From NCBI GenBank assembly GCA_029261835.1, contig JAJDAO010000042.1, positions 1 through 41,317 of the forward strand: a stretch of DNA of 41,317 nucleotides, in the 5' to 3' direction. Below the pieces are notes generated by a model. It was not told where the DNA came from. It saw only the letters and a list, made by a program, of their open reading frames with translations, and made no database searches. This DNA comes from Deltaproteobacteria bacterium. GTDB lineage: Bacteria; Myxococcota_A; UBA9160; UBA4427. Position numbers and translations under genes: made by a program. Below, in pieces: positions 23,348 through 32,208 of this stretch; position 1 is the stretch's first letter; every line of letters starts with the position of its first letter.

Positions 23348-24720
23348 AGCTGCCGCGATCCCGCGAGCTGCCGCTGGCCGGCTGGGGCAACCACCCGGTT
23401 GAGCGATGCGCGGTCTACCGACCGGAGCGACTGGACGAGCTGGCGACCATCGTGACGGCCGCTCCCGAGACCAGCTTGATCGGACGTGGGCACGGTCGCA
23501 GCTACGGTGACGCGGCGCTCAACTGCGGCGGCGCGGTCATACTCCATGAACGCCTGAATCGACTGCTTTCCTTCGATCCCGAAGCCGCTGCCCTGCGCTG
23601 CGAGGCGGCCGTGAGTCTGGCGGAGATCATCGATCACTTCCTGCCACGAGGCTTCTTCTTGCCCGTGACGCCCGGCACGAAACACATCAGTGTCGGAGGT
23701 GCAATCGCAGCGGACGTGCATGGAAAGAACCACCATCGGGACGGCACGATCAGCAGTCAGCTCCTCGACTTCCGCTTGCTGACGGCGGGCGGGGATGTGC
23801 TCACCTGCTCGCGCGACGAGAACAGCGAGCTCTTCTGGGCGACAGTCGGCGGGATGGGGCTTACGGGGCTGATCCTCGATGCCCGCCTGCGCCTGCGGCG
23901 CGTCGAGACCGCCTGGGTACATGCGGTGACGCAGCGCGCTCCTGATCTCGATGCCGCCCTCGACGGTATCCTCGAAGGTGATCGAGACTACGCCCACGCG
24001 GTCGCGTGGATCGACTGCCTCGCTCGTCGCCGCTCGCTGGGACGCTCGCTCTTGTTTCGGGCCAACCCGGCTGGACTCGACGAGCTTTCTCCGAGCGCAC
24101 GCCTGGCGCCGCTGTCGATTTCGGCTCGCTCTTGGCTGCGGGTCCCCTTTGGCCTTCCCCGCTTCGCATTGAATCCATTCAACATGCGTGTCTTCAATAC
24201 GGCCTTCTACCTGGCGCGCCGCCAGGGGCATTCGATCGAGAACTACGAGAGCTACTTCTATCCGCTCGACGCGATTCAGCAGTGGAACCGCGTCTACGGC
24301 AAGCGCGGTGTCCTGCAGTATCAAGTCGTGCTGCCATTGGAGACGAGTCGAGAGGCGTTGGTGGAGATCCTCGAGCGCGTCGCGGCGAGCGGTCGTGCTT
24401 CCTTCCTCGCCGTCTTGAAGAGCACCGGCCCGGCCAATGCCGGACTGCTCTCCTTTCCGATGCCCGGTACGACTCTGGCGCTCGACTTTCCCTTCACCGG
24501 CCCGGATCTGCTCGAGATGCTGCACTCGCTCGACGAGCGCGTGCTTCGCTACGGTGGCCGGGTCTATCTCGCGAAGGACTGCTGCACGCGTGCAGAGCAC
24601 CTCGCGACGATGTACCCAAACCTCGATCGTTTTCGAGACATCAAGTCCAAGTATGATCCAGAGCAGCGTTTTTGCTCTTCGCTGAGCCGTCGACTCCGCA
24701 TCACGGAGGAGACAGCGTGA
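23341..24720 (+). CDS. DprE1-like decaprenylphospho-ribose 2'-oxidase
   Basis: 459 residues from the ATG that overlaps the previous gene's stop. It is an FAD-linked oxidase: IGRGHGRSYGDAALN (47-61) binds FAD, SVGGAIAADVHGKNHH (117-132) is the family signature, and YLAKDCCTRAEH (409-420) holds the Lys412 equivalent of the catalytic Lys418 of mycobacterial DprE1. It oxidises the 2'-hydroxyl of polyprenyl-phospho-ribose. In the segment aligning with the mycobacterial Cys387 loop (NICVDFP) this protein reads TLALDFP, so the inhibitor-reactive Cys is Ala380. Four-base overlap with the DprE2-like gene makes the pair a coupled unit. Confidence 0.93.
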   Translation: MVKLPRSRELPLAGWGNHPVERCAVYRPERLDELATIVTAAPETSLIGRGHGRSYGDAALNCGGAVILHERLNRLLSFDPEAAALRCEAAVSLAEIIDHFLPRGFFLPVTPGTKHISVGGAIAADVHGKNHHRDGTISSQLLDFRLLTAGGDVLTCSRDENSELFWATVGGMGLTGLILDARLRLRRVETAWVHAVTQRAPDLDAALDGILEGDRDYAHAVAWIDCLARRRSLGRSLLFRANPAGLDELSPSARLAPLSISARSWLRVPFGLPRFALNPFNMRVFNTAFYLARRQGHSIENYESYFYPLDAIQQWNRVYGKRGVLQYQVVLPLETSREALVEILERVAASGRASFLAVLKSTGPANAGLLSFPMPGTTLALDFPFTGPDLLEMLHSLDERVLRYGGRVYLAKDCCTRAEHLATMYPNLDRFRDIKSKYDPEQRFCSSLSRRLRITEETA

Positions 24721-25466
24721 GCGAGACCGAGACTGTCGTGATTCTCGGCGCCGGCAGCGGGATCGGTCGGGCGATGGCGGGCGAGTTGGCCGCGCGGGGC
24801 AGCCACCTGATCCTGGCAGGACGCTGCCTCGAGGAACTCGAGCGCGTCGCAGGCGACTGTCGACTGCGGTTCGGTGCAGATGCGCGTGCACTTTCCTTCG
24901 ACGCCCTGGCATTCGATGAGCATGCGGCGTTCTTTCAGCGCTGTTGTGAATGCTTCGGCGACGGTCTCGACGGTATCGTCCTCTGCCACGGAGAAATGCC
25001 AGCAGAGGACCGAGCCCGCGCTGATGTCGCCGTCGCGCGCAGGATGATCGATGTCAACTACACGTCAGCGGTGTCGATCCTGGAGCGGGCAGCGAGCTAC
25101 CTCGCCGATCGGGGCCGGGGGTGGATCTGTGCCGTTGGCTCGGTGGCGGGTGACCGCGGACGACCAAGCAACTACCTCTACGGTTCGAGCAAGGCGGCGC
25201 TCGGCACCTATCTCGCTGGGCTTCGGGCGCGTATGGCAAAGTCCGGAGTCGTGGTCGTCACGGTCAAACCCGGCTTCGTCGACACGGGCATGACCTACGG
25301 ACTTCCCGGCCTGTTCTTGGTCGCGTCAGCAGCGCGCGTGGCGAGAGACGCCTTGCGGGGCGTTGGCCGGGATCGTGCGGTGGTTTACACCCCGTGGTTC
25401 TGGGCGATCATCATGCTGCCGATACGACTGCTGCCCGATCGGATCTTCAAACGTCTCGAGCTATAG
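24717..25466 (+). CDS. DprE2-like 2-ketoreductase (SDR)
   Basis: 249 residues from a GTG in the GTGA overlap with the previous stop. [15 protein letters not shown] near residues 7-21 is the NAD(P)H loop, IDVNYTSAV holds the conserved Asn, and [10 protein letters not shown] holds the Tyr/Lys pair. A C-terminal hydrophobic tail ([18 protein letters not shown]) fits membrane contact, as in DprE2. It should reduce the 2-keto intermediate from the DprE1-like enzyme to polyprenyl-phospho-arabinose. Classical SDRs share the fold, so the assignment rests mainly on strict coupling to the DprE1-like gene. Confidence 0.9.
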   Translation: MSETETVVILGAGSGIGRAMAGELAARGSHLILAGRCLEELERVAGDCRLRFGADARALSFDALAFDEHAAFFQRCCECFGDGLDGIVLCHGEMPAEDRARADVAVARRMIDVNYTSAVSILERAASYLADRGRGWICAVGSVAGDRGRPSNYLYGSSKAALGTYLAGLRARMAKSGVVVVTVKPGFVDTGMTYGLPGLFLVASAARVARDALRGVGRDRAVVYTPWFWAIIMLPIRLLPDRIFKRLEL

Positions 25467-25507
25467 GAATCCTTCGGCAATTCACACGGAGAGGATGGGA
25501 TACGAGA

Positions 25508-26473
<966 letters not shown>

Positions 26474-26541
26474 ACCCGACGCGATCGCTGCGACCGATGA
26501 AGAGCGAGAAGAGCGGAATAGCCGCGGCCCCGATCGGGCGA

Positions 26542-27219
26542 TCAGGGCGTCTCGCGCCCCTCGACCATGTCGATCCCCTGTGATCGCTGCTGGCGCACGA
26601 AGTGGCGCTTGATGACGTCGGCCACCTCGTCGGCATCATCGGTCAGGTGGAAGAGCTGCAGGTCGCGCTTGCGCAGCATGCGCCGCTCCAGAGGCTGTTG
26701 TTCGATCCACTCGATCAGCCCCTGCCAGAAACTCGTACCGTAGAGCACGACCGGCATTCCCTTGATCTTTCGCGTCTGGACGAGCGTGAGGGCTTCGAAG
26801 ATCTCATCGAGCGTGCCGTAGCCTCCCGGCAGCCCAACGATGCCGCAGGCGTACTTGACGAACATCACCTTGCGGGCGAAGAAATACTTGAAGTCCACCA
26901 CCGTATCGGCGTAGGAGTTCGCCGCCTGCTCGTCGGGGAGTCTGATATTGAGCCCGATCGAGCGCCCGCCCCCGAGCTCGGCACCGCGGTTGGCCGCTTC
27001 CATCGTCCCGGGTCCGCCTCCCGTGATGACCGCGAAGCCTGCTCTCGCAAGTGATTCGGCCACCTGTACGGCGTTCTTGTAGTCGGGGCTGCCTCGCTTG
27101 ATTCGAGCACCTCCGAAGAGCGAGACGGACGGCCAGATATCGCGAAGCGCTTCGAATCCCTCGACGAACTCGCCCATGATCTTGAAGACGGTCCAGGTGT
27201 CCTTCAGATGTCGATCCAT
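26542..27219 (-). CDS. LOG-family protein (TIGR00730-type Rossmann hydrolase)
   Basis: 225 residues from the ATG at 27219; the longer open frame upstream is not supported. ITGGGPGTMEAANRGA holds the phosphate-binding site and GLPGGYGTLDEIFEALT is the PGGxGTxxE signature of lysine-decarboxylase-like LOG proteins. These hydrolyse nucleoside 5'-monophosphates at the N-glycosidic bond, in some cases cytokinin nucleotides or general nucleotide salvage substrates. The arrangement with the zinc-ribbon gene (52-base gap, same strand) suggests one short operon. Confidence 0.92.
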   Translation of the reverse strand: MDRHLKDTWTVFKIMGEFVEGFEALRDIWPSVSLFGGARIKRGSPDYKNAVQVAESLARAGFAVITGGGPGTMEAANRGAELGGGRSIGLNIRLPDEQAANSYADTVVDFKYFFARKVMFVKYACGIVGLPGGYGTLDEIFEALTLVQTRKIKGMPVVLYGTSFWQGLIEWIEQQPLERRMLRKRDLQLFHLTDDADEVADVIKRHFVRQQRSQGIDMVEGRETP

Positions 27220-27271
27220 AGCTCCGCCATCGGACTGACCGGCCGTTCCCTGAAGCGCGGTGCGTCCTGAG

Positions 27272-27562
27272 TCAAGGCTTCTTGAAGAGGGACTCGAGAT
27301 CGGCGAGGGCTTCGCCCCTCGCGCGAGTCGAGTCTCCACCCGCGTGCCCGCCCGCCGCGAAGTATTCGCAGCGATTGGCTCGATCGCGATCGGGCACCCG
27401 CTCGGCACTCGACTCACGGCACTCGTTATACGCTGCCGGCTCGTGATGAGTGCAGTTTCGGCAGACGTGGAGGTCGGCACCGCAGCGATCACAGGCCTGC
27501 CGGAAGCCCACACGTTCCCCGGCCGCGAGGGCAAGGGCGGCATCGCAGGAGAAGCAGCGCAT
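27272..27562 (-). CDS. Small zinc-ribbon protein, unknown function
   Basis: 96 residues from the ATG at 27562. It opens MRCFSCDAALALAAGERVG, then CDRCGADLHVCRNC and NECRESSAERV, with eight or more Cys in CxxC pairs, so it probably binds zinc. The tail ALADLESLFKKP is short and helical. The pattern is a conserved but uncharacterised proteobacterial family. A start at 27610 would add 16 residues with no Cys. It sits directly upstream of the LOG gene on the same strand. Confidence 0.75.
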   Translation of the reverse strand: MRCFSCDAALALAAGERVGFRQACDRCGADLHVCRNCTHHEPAAYNECRESSAERVPDRDRANRCEYFAAGGHAGGDSTRARGEALADLESLFKKP

Positions 27563-27708
27563 TCGCTGAGCGTGCGTCACGGCCGGAGGCGGGTCAAGCC
27601 TTCCCAGCATCGGAGCGTCCAGTAGCCTGGACGCGCTGGGCGATGCGGTCCATCCTGGGGCGGGCTCTCCGGCTCGTCCCAGACGGCGGGACGCTCGGAG
27701 TGGCAGAG

Positions 27709-28365
27709 ATGATGGGCGAGCACCTGGGGAATCGGCTGGCGGTGAGAATCTATCAACGACATATGGCAGGGCTGCTCGCGATTCTCCTGCCAGCGACAGC
27801 CACGGGACAGAGTCCCCCCGATCTCAACGCCCTGGTGATCGAATGGGCTCGCGGCCACTATGCGTCGCCGGTGCTGTGCGAAGTTGCAGGGAATACGATT
27901 CGCGGGATCCGACGCATTCTCGTCACGCCGGAAACCTCGGCGCGCCGCGAGCGCGTCACTGCCGTTCGCTTCATCGACATGCAGGTGGACGACGCGTCTC
28001 GTTGCTTCAATACCGTGGGCCAGAGCATCCCCAACGTCGTCGGAGTCGTGCGAATGCGGCTGCCGGGTCGCCCCCACCCCGAGACCGCGGCACGAGACTT
28101 CAAGCTGGCAATCCGCCGCGACCGCGGGTTCGAATTCGAGATCGTAGACGGCGCGCTCAGGCTGGACGTGGTCGGGACGACGCCCGCTTCCACTCGCACA
28201 GTGGACTTCCGGGGCGGACGCGCATGGCTCCGCGTCGTCTTTCCGGCGACCGATGCCGCGCGCGAATTGGCGGAGTTCCGGAGTCCCCGCAAGGTTCTGC
28301 TGGAGCTGCAGGCGAAAGACACGACCCGACTGTCGTTTCCGATCTTCATCGCCGCCCCTCGTTGA
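27709..28365 (+). CDS. Secreted hypothetical protein
   Basis: About 218 residues from the ATG at 27709, where GGAG lies ten bases upstream; 27643 and 27763 are other possible starts. A basic stretch (RLAVRIYQRH) followed by hydrophobic MAGLLAILLPATATGQS reads as a signal peptide, so the protein is probably periplasmic. The mature part is beta-rich and has two Cys (VLCEVAG and SRCFNTV) that could pair. I do not recognise the family. The gene is divergent from the zinc-ribbon gene and is followed 61 bases later by a small helical protein on the same strand. Confidence 0.6.
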   Translation: MMGEHLGNRLAVRIYQRHMAGLLAILLPATATGQSPPDLNALVIEWARGHYASPVLCEVAGNTIRGIRRILVTPETSARRERVTAVRFIDMQVDDASRCFNTVGQSIPNVVGVVRMRLPGRPHPETAARDFKLAIRRDRGFEFEIVDGALRLDVVGTTPASTRTVDFRGGRAWLRVVFPATDAARELAEFRSPRKVLLELQAKDTTRLSFPIFIAAPR

Positions 28366-28426
28366 GTCTCCTCAGCGTGCCGCTGCCGGTTCAGTCGGGG
28401 TCTCGACGGGCCGATACGGGCGCTAC

Positions 28427-28753
28427 ATGCCCAAACGAAAGAGCCCGATCTACTCTGCTCTGGAGAACGAGCTGGACCTCCTGGATGAGATCAGTGTTTT
28501 CGTCATTGATCTCGCTCAGTTCGTCGACGCATTGCAGGATGCTGAGGCCGCGAGTGATCTGCGGGAGCTCGGGCGACTGGCCGCCCTCCTGGCCAAGCAG
28601 GCCGACCACTTCGGCTACCCGCTCCTCGAGACCGCAGCACAGGGTATCGACATCGCCTGCAAGAAGGGGGATCGCGCCGCGGCGAAGAAGGCATTGAGGG
28701 AGCTCACCGAAATCTCGCTGCTCATCCGCCGGGGACATCGCGGAGCTGCCTGA
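28427..28753 (+). CDS. Small all-helical protein (HPt-like shape)
   Basis: 108 residues from the ATG at 28427; the open frame extends upstream but overlaps the previous gene. After a basic MPKRKSP start it is a string of amphipathic helices: LENELDLLDEISVFVIDLAQ, SDLRELGRLAALLAKQAD and RAAAKKALRELTEIS. The spacing recalls a histidine phosphotransfer bundle, but the usual H-x-L-K-G site is not present (LLAKQAD stands in its place). Function unknown. It converges on the CAAX-protease-related gene, with 21 bases between stops. Confidence 0.6.
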   Translation: MPKRKSPIYSALENELDLLDEISVFVIDLAQFVDALQDAEAASDLRELGRLAALLAKQADHFGYPLLETAAQGIDIACKKGDRAAAKKALRELTEISLLIRRGHRGAA

Positions 28754-28774
28754 TCGCGCCTCCTGGCGGATCGG

Positions 28775-29494
28775 CTACACGAGAAACCACAGCGAGAGCC
28801 GCCAGCCAAACGCCTGTGCGCAGATCGCGAGTGCGAGCAGTGCCGCGTTCGTAACACCATGAACCACGATTAGCGCGGTCAAGCTGCGGCGGTGGTAGAA
28901 CCAGAGATTGCTGATCGCCACCCAGGGCACCGCCACCCACCATTCCCAGGGCACATGACCCGCCGTGAAGACGACGATCGTCGTCAGGAAGCTGCGCAGG
29001 CTGTAGCGGGCCAGCGGAATGTCCCGAAAATCTCCGCTTCGGCCGTAGACGTCTGCGTATCGCATGACGAAGCTGCGGATGAAGATCTCCTCGAAGAGCG
29101 GCGTCACCAGCGCGTAGCCGAGCATCCGCAGCGCCAGTACCAGGGGAATCAGATCCGCCCCGAGCTGAGCCGGATCGAACGCTTCAGATGGACTCGGCCT
29201 CAGTCGATCGAAGACGAGGAAAGGCGCCACCCAGAGCAGCGCCAGAGCGATGCCGACGATGACGTCCTGTAGTGTTCCCGCGGCGTCGACGCGGCTGCGG
29301 GACAGCTCCGGATATCGCCCTCGCCGCCAGAAGTAGACGAGCAACGCCAGCGGCACCGCTGGCTTCAGCAGCAGCATGACCGGGGCGAGCTCCTCGGGCA
29401 GCCGGCGTGCTACCTCCACCGCCGCGAGAAACGAAAAGTAGGGCAATACGTAGGGCCACCAGCCATGGCCCTGTCTCGAGTCCCCAGCCGTCAC
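28775..29494 (-). CDS. CAAX-protease-related (CPBP) membrane protein of exosortase-associated type
   Basis: 239 residues from a GTG at 29494 that has GGAGG six bases upstream; the long open frame beyond is not supported. It is a multi-pass membrane protein with the CPBP/Abi sites: FEEIFIRSF (Glu135, Glu136, Arg140), FTAGHVPWEWW (His180) and VVHGVTNAALL (His212, Asn216). GDFRDIPLARYSLRSF (154-169) and the closing Trp-rich segment resemble the CAAX-protease-related family seen with exosortase systems (TIGR03008). It would be an intramembrane glutamic-type protease. Its partner could be the exosortase-like protein at 15250-16068, but they are 13 kb apart. Confidence 0.8.
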   Translation of the reverse strand: MTAGDSRQGHGWWPYVLPYFSFLAAVEVARRLPEELAPVMLLLKPAVPLALLVYFWRRGRYPELSRSRVDAAGTLQDVIVGIALALLWVAPFLVFDRLRPSPSEAFDPAQLGADLIPLVLALRMLGYALVTPLFEEIFIRSFVMRYADVYGRSGDFRDIPLARYSLRSFLTTIVVFTAGHVPWEWWVAVPWVAISNLWFYHRRSLTALIVVHGVTNAALLALAICAQAFGWRLSLWFLV

Positions 29495-29853
29495 CTGCCG
29501 CCTCCGTTTCGCCCGGCTGCCACCCGCCGTCCGCCGGCGGAGTATACCCTCGTGTTCCGGAACACCATCTCGGGCGCCGCCGGGCGGCTTGCCGTGACTC
29601 TTCAGCCGACGGAGTGTGAACGGGCGCCACGCGAGGCAGTGGCGGCTGAATCCGCTCGGAAGAACACACATCGGGGCAGCTCGGCAGAACACTTCATGAA
29701 TCGTGGAGCAAAGGCCCTGTCGCTACGTTCGCTCTTGGATGTCGCGACGAAAAGAGATCGCTCGCCCGCTGCAATTGCGGGCGAGCGCGGTAGTCTAAGC
29801 CGCAGCACGCCGCGACTTCCAGGCTGCGTGGCCAGCACTAGAGGATCATCGCC
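29495..29853. other. Divergent intergenic region with a strong hairpin
   Basis: 359 bases between the CAAX-protease-related gene (minus) and the Hsp70-like gene (plus). The only strong element is the 11-bp hairpin at 29759-29787. No gene is supported, and open frames here look like shadow reading frames. Confidence 0.4.
29759..29787 (-). terminator. Perfect 11-bp hairpin, possible minus-strand terminator
   Basis: CGCTCGCCCGC (29759-29769) and GCGGGCGAGCG (29777-29787) pair perfectly around TGCAATT. On the minus strand the hairpin is followed by ATCTCTTTTC, a weak T-run that could make it a Rho-independent terminator. No minus-strand gene feeds directly into it, so it may instead insulate the Hsp70-like gene or act in its leader; it ends 66 bases before the ATG. 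Confidence 0.4.
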
Positions 29854-31383
29854 ATGCCCGCGATACGATTGGGAATCGACTTCGGAGTCGCGAAAACAGT
29901 GGTTGCGGCCACGCGCGAGGGTGCCCCGTTTCTCGTCGAATTCGTCAAGCCCGATGGAGAGGTCCAGGCCTGGCATCCGGCGTTGATCGGCGCGAAGGGA
30001 GCGGCCTGCACGACGGGCCTGCAGGCGCAGGGCATGCAGCTCGAGGACGGTTGGGATTACTTGCGCGCTCCGCGACGGCTACTCGCCGGCATGCGGGCGG
30101 ATGCGTCGATTGTGCTCGGCGAGGCGACGCAGACCTCACTGCAGTGGGTCATCCGTTACCTGTCGGGGCTGCGGCGAGATCTCATCGAGCGGACCGCTCT
30201 GGACCTATCTCCGGAAGAGCCCATCGATGCCGCCATCTCGATCCCTGCGAGTGCGGACGGGAATCAGCGCTTCCTCACGCTCGAGGCATTCCAGGATGCC
30301 GGTTTCCGTGTCTTGGACATGGTCGATCAGTCCGATGCAATACGCGCGGAGTGCGTGCGTAGCTGGGAAGGTGTGGGTGAGACGGGGCGGCTGCTCGTCT
30401 ACGACCTCGGCGAGGAGAGTTTCAACGCTTCGGTTACCCGTGTGGCCGAGGACGAACGGGAAGTCCTCGCCGCAGCGGAAATCGTCGGGCTGGGAGGCGA
30501 GCAGTTCGATCGCGTCTTGCTCCAGATGGTCCTGGAGCGCGCCAGTCAGGGCTTCGATTTGCCGACTGATGTGGAGAGTCGTCTGCTGCGGTGTTGCCGG
30601 GAGCGACGTGAGAATCTGCACCCGAATACGCGGCGGATCGTCATCCCGCTCGGCGAGTTCGTATCGGGCCTCGATAGGATCAAGATCGCCTGCGTTGATT
30701 ACTTCGAGCGCAGTGGGTCCATCGTGAACCAGACGGTCGAGGCCGCAGAATCGGTGCTGAGCCGCCTCCCCGAAGCCGGTGAATCGCGCCGCAGCTCGCT
30801 CGATTGCGTCTACGTGACCGGTAGCGCGAGCAACTTTCCGCCCGTGTCACGAGCACTTCGCGAGCGTCTTGGTCGGCGGGTGCGCCGGTCGCCTGATGGC
30901 GGGGCAACCTGTGCGCTCGGACTGGCCATCGCGGCGAGTCGGAGCCGCGCAGGCGAGAGATCGGGCTGTTTCGATCGCCACTTCGGTATGTGGCGCGAGG
31001 CGGACTGCGGCGGCAGAAAGGTCTTCGACCCGATCTTCCACAAAGGCACTCGGCTGCCCGATCGCGGGGAAGAGCCGCTCGTCGTAACGCGGCGCTACCG
31101 GCCCAGCCACAACATTGGCTACATGCGGTATCTCGACTGCGGCGAGCTGCGCGAGGACGGTCTGCCGATTTCGGGTGTGACGCCGTGGGAAGAGGTGGCG
31201 TTTCCTTTCGATCCCAGCCTCGAGGGACGTTCCGAGTTTCGCTGTGAAGAAGTCGTCCCCGTCGATCACCTGGGTGGGCAGGAAATCGAGGAGCGCTACA
31301 CGTGCTCGGCGAATGGCGCGATCGAGCTGTCGATGAGCAACCTGAGCGCTGGCTACGTCAGACGATACCAACTGCGCGCCTGA
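29854..31383 (+). CDS. Hsp70-like ATPase
   Basis: 509 residues with the actin/Hsp70 nucleotide fold: LGIDFGVAKTVVAA (6-19) as phosphate 1, LLVYDLGEESFNASV near 180-195 as phosphate 2, and VYVTGSASNFPPVSRAL near 320-336 as the adenosine motif. The last ~120 residues are a beta-rich extension unlike the DnaK substrate domain. No grpE or dnaJ is adjacent, so it is not a canonical DnaK. Stand-alone Hsp70-like proteins of this kind are common and mostly uncharacterised. It converges on ydbL with 25 bases between stops. Confidence 0.85.
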   Translation: MPAIRLGIDFGVAKTVVAATREGAPFLVEFVKPDGEVQAWHPALIGAKGAACTTGLQAQGMQLEDGWDYLRAPRRLLAGMRADASIVLGEATQTSLQWVIRYLSGLRRDLIERTALDLSPEEPIDAAISIPASADGNQRFLTLEAFQDAGFRVLDMVDQSDAIRAECVRSWEGVGETGRLLVYDLGEESFNASVTRVAEDEREVLAAAEIVGLGGEQFDRVLLQMVLERASQGFDLPTDVESRLLRCCRERRENLHPNTRRIVIPLGEFVSGLDRIKIACVDYFERSGSIVNQTVEAAESVLSRLPEAGESRRSSLDCVYVTGSASNFPPVSRALRERLGRRVRRSPDGGATCALGLAIAASRSRAGERSGCFDRHFGMWREADCGGRKVFDPIFHKGTRLPDRGEEPLVVTRRYRPSHNIGYMRYLDCGELREDGLPISGVTPWEEVAFPFDPSLEGRSEFRCEEVVPVDHLGGQEIEERYTCSANGAIELSMSNLSAGYVRRYQLRA

Positions 31384-31408
31384 GGCGGCGTCGGTGAGTC
31401 GGGCCCGC

Positions 31409-31798
31409 CTACTTGCGAGTCCAGACGCCGGCGGCGTCCAGCACGTATTGCCCCTTCGCTGTACGCGCGATCAGCTTATCGCCAGCCAGCTTTGCGACCG
31501 CTCCCACCGAGGCGCCGCTCTTCTTGGCGATCGTCTCGTATTTCGCTCGACGCTTCTCGTTGATGCTGCTCACGAGGCCGCGTATGTCGGCAGGAGCGCC
31601 GTCGCTCACGAGACCGATGTATCCGTCCGGTCGCTCCCCCACGAGACCGGCTGCCTTGGCGTCGTCGAGTGGGCTCGCCGCAGCCGGGAGGCTCAGGAGC
31701 AGTAGGCAAGCGAGCAGGGCCCAAGATGTCGCGTATGTCTTCAGCCCGAAAACTCCGCTGTGTCGACCTTGCGAGGGAGAGACTCGATGTCTGGTCAT
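31409..31798 (-). CDS. ydbL: YdbL-family periplasmic protein (DUF1318)
   Basis: 129 residues. A signal peptide includes WALLACLLLLSLPAAA-SP near residues 26-42. The mature part has AKAAGLVGERPDGYIGLVSD (48-67), INEKRRAKYETIAKK and a GQYVLDAAGVWTRK end, all hallmarks of YdbL. In E. coli YdbL works with YnbE and YdbH in one of the three redundant phospholipid transport bridges to the outer membrane. GGAGG lies nine bases before the ATG. It is the last gene of a ydbH-ynbE-ydbL run on the minus strand, in the same order as E. coli. Confidence 0.93.
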   Translation of the reverse strand: MTRHRVSPSQGRHSGVFGLKTYATSWALLACLLLLSLPAAASPLDDAKAAGLVGERPDGYIGLVSDGAPADIRGLVSSINEKRRAKYETIAKKSGASVGAVAKLAGDKLIARTAKGQYVLDAAGVWTRK

Positions 31799-31901
31799 GG
31801 TTGCCGACCTCCTGGCAGTCAGACGCGCTCCCGGCCAACGCGTTGGTCTTCGTCATCGTCGGCCGGAAGCCGTGTCGCCGACCCGCGGGCCGGACAGTGG
31901 T

Positions 31902-32129
31902 TCAGAAGAGATCCTCGTTGCCCTCGAAGAGGTCGTCCAGCTCTTTGTCGACCTTGACGCGAATCTCGTGTTCGATCTTCACGTTCATATTGATTACGAT
32001 CGGTTCGTTGGGAGCCTCGATCACTACACGTGGCGTACAAGCCGCCAACATCGCAGACGCGACAAGGACGATGCCGAGGCGCTTTCGAAAGGGTTCGCTC
32101 CGGTCGATGTGCTGACCCCGAAATCCCAT
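31902..32129 (-). CDS. ynbE: YnbE-family outer-membrane lipoprotein
   Basis: 75 residues from the ATG at 32129, which has GGAGGAG just upstream. VLVASAMLAAC ends in the lipobox Cys, about residue 31. The mature part TPRVVIEAPNEPIVINMNV and EIRVKVDKELDDLFEGNEDLF is the YnbE signature. YnbE stacks beta-strands onto YdbH to complete a bridge that moves phospholipids from the inner to the outer membrane. The unusual N-terminal 20 residues before the hydrophobic stretch may be extra. It lies 79 bases after ydbH and 103 bases before ydbL. Confidence 0.93.
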   Translation of the reverse strand: MGFRGQHIDRSEPFRKRLGIVLVASAMLAACTPRVVIEAPNEPIVINMNVKIEHEIRVKVDKELDDLFEGNEDLF

Positions 32130-32208
32130 GTCACTCCTCCCAGCCGATTCCCCGCAGCTGCGGCGGCTTGCCGTGGCCAGCATGACCCGCTGCGCGGACG
32201 GGCGAAGG

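Noticed and set aside
23296..24912. Long open frame on the minus strand
   Set aside because: Antisense to the DprE1-like gene, which has clear FAD and catalytic motifs.
26527..26545. CCCGATCGGG palindrome at the end of the LOG gene
   Set aside because: Short, GC-rich and at a convergent gene end; likely chance in this composition.
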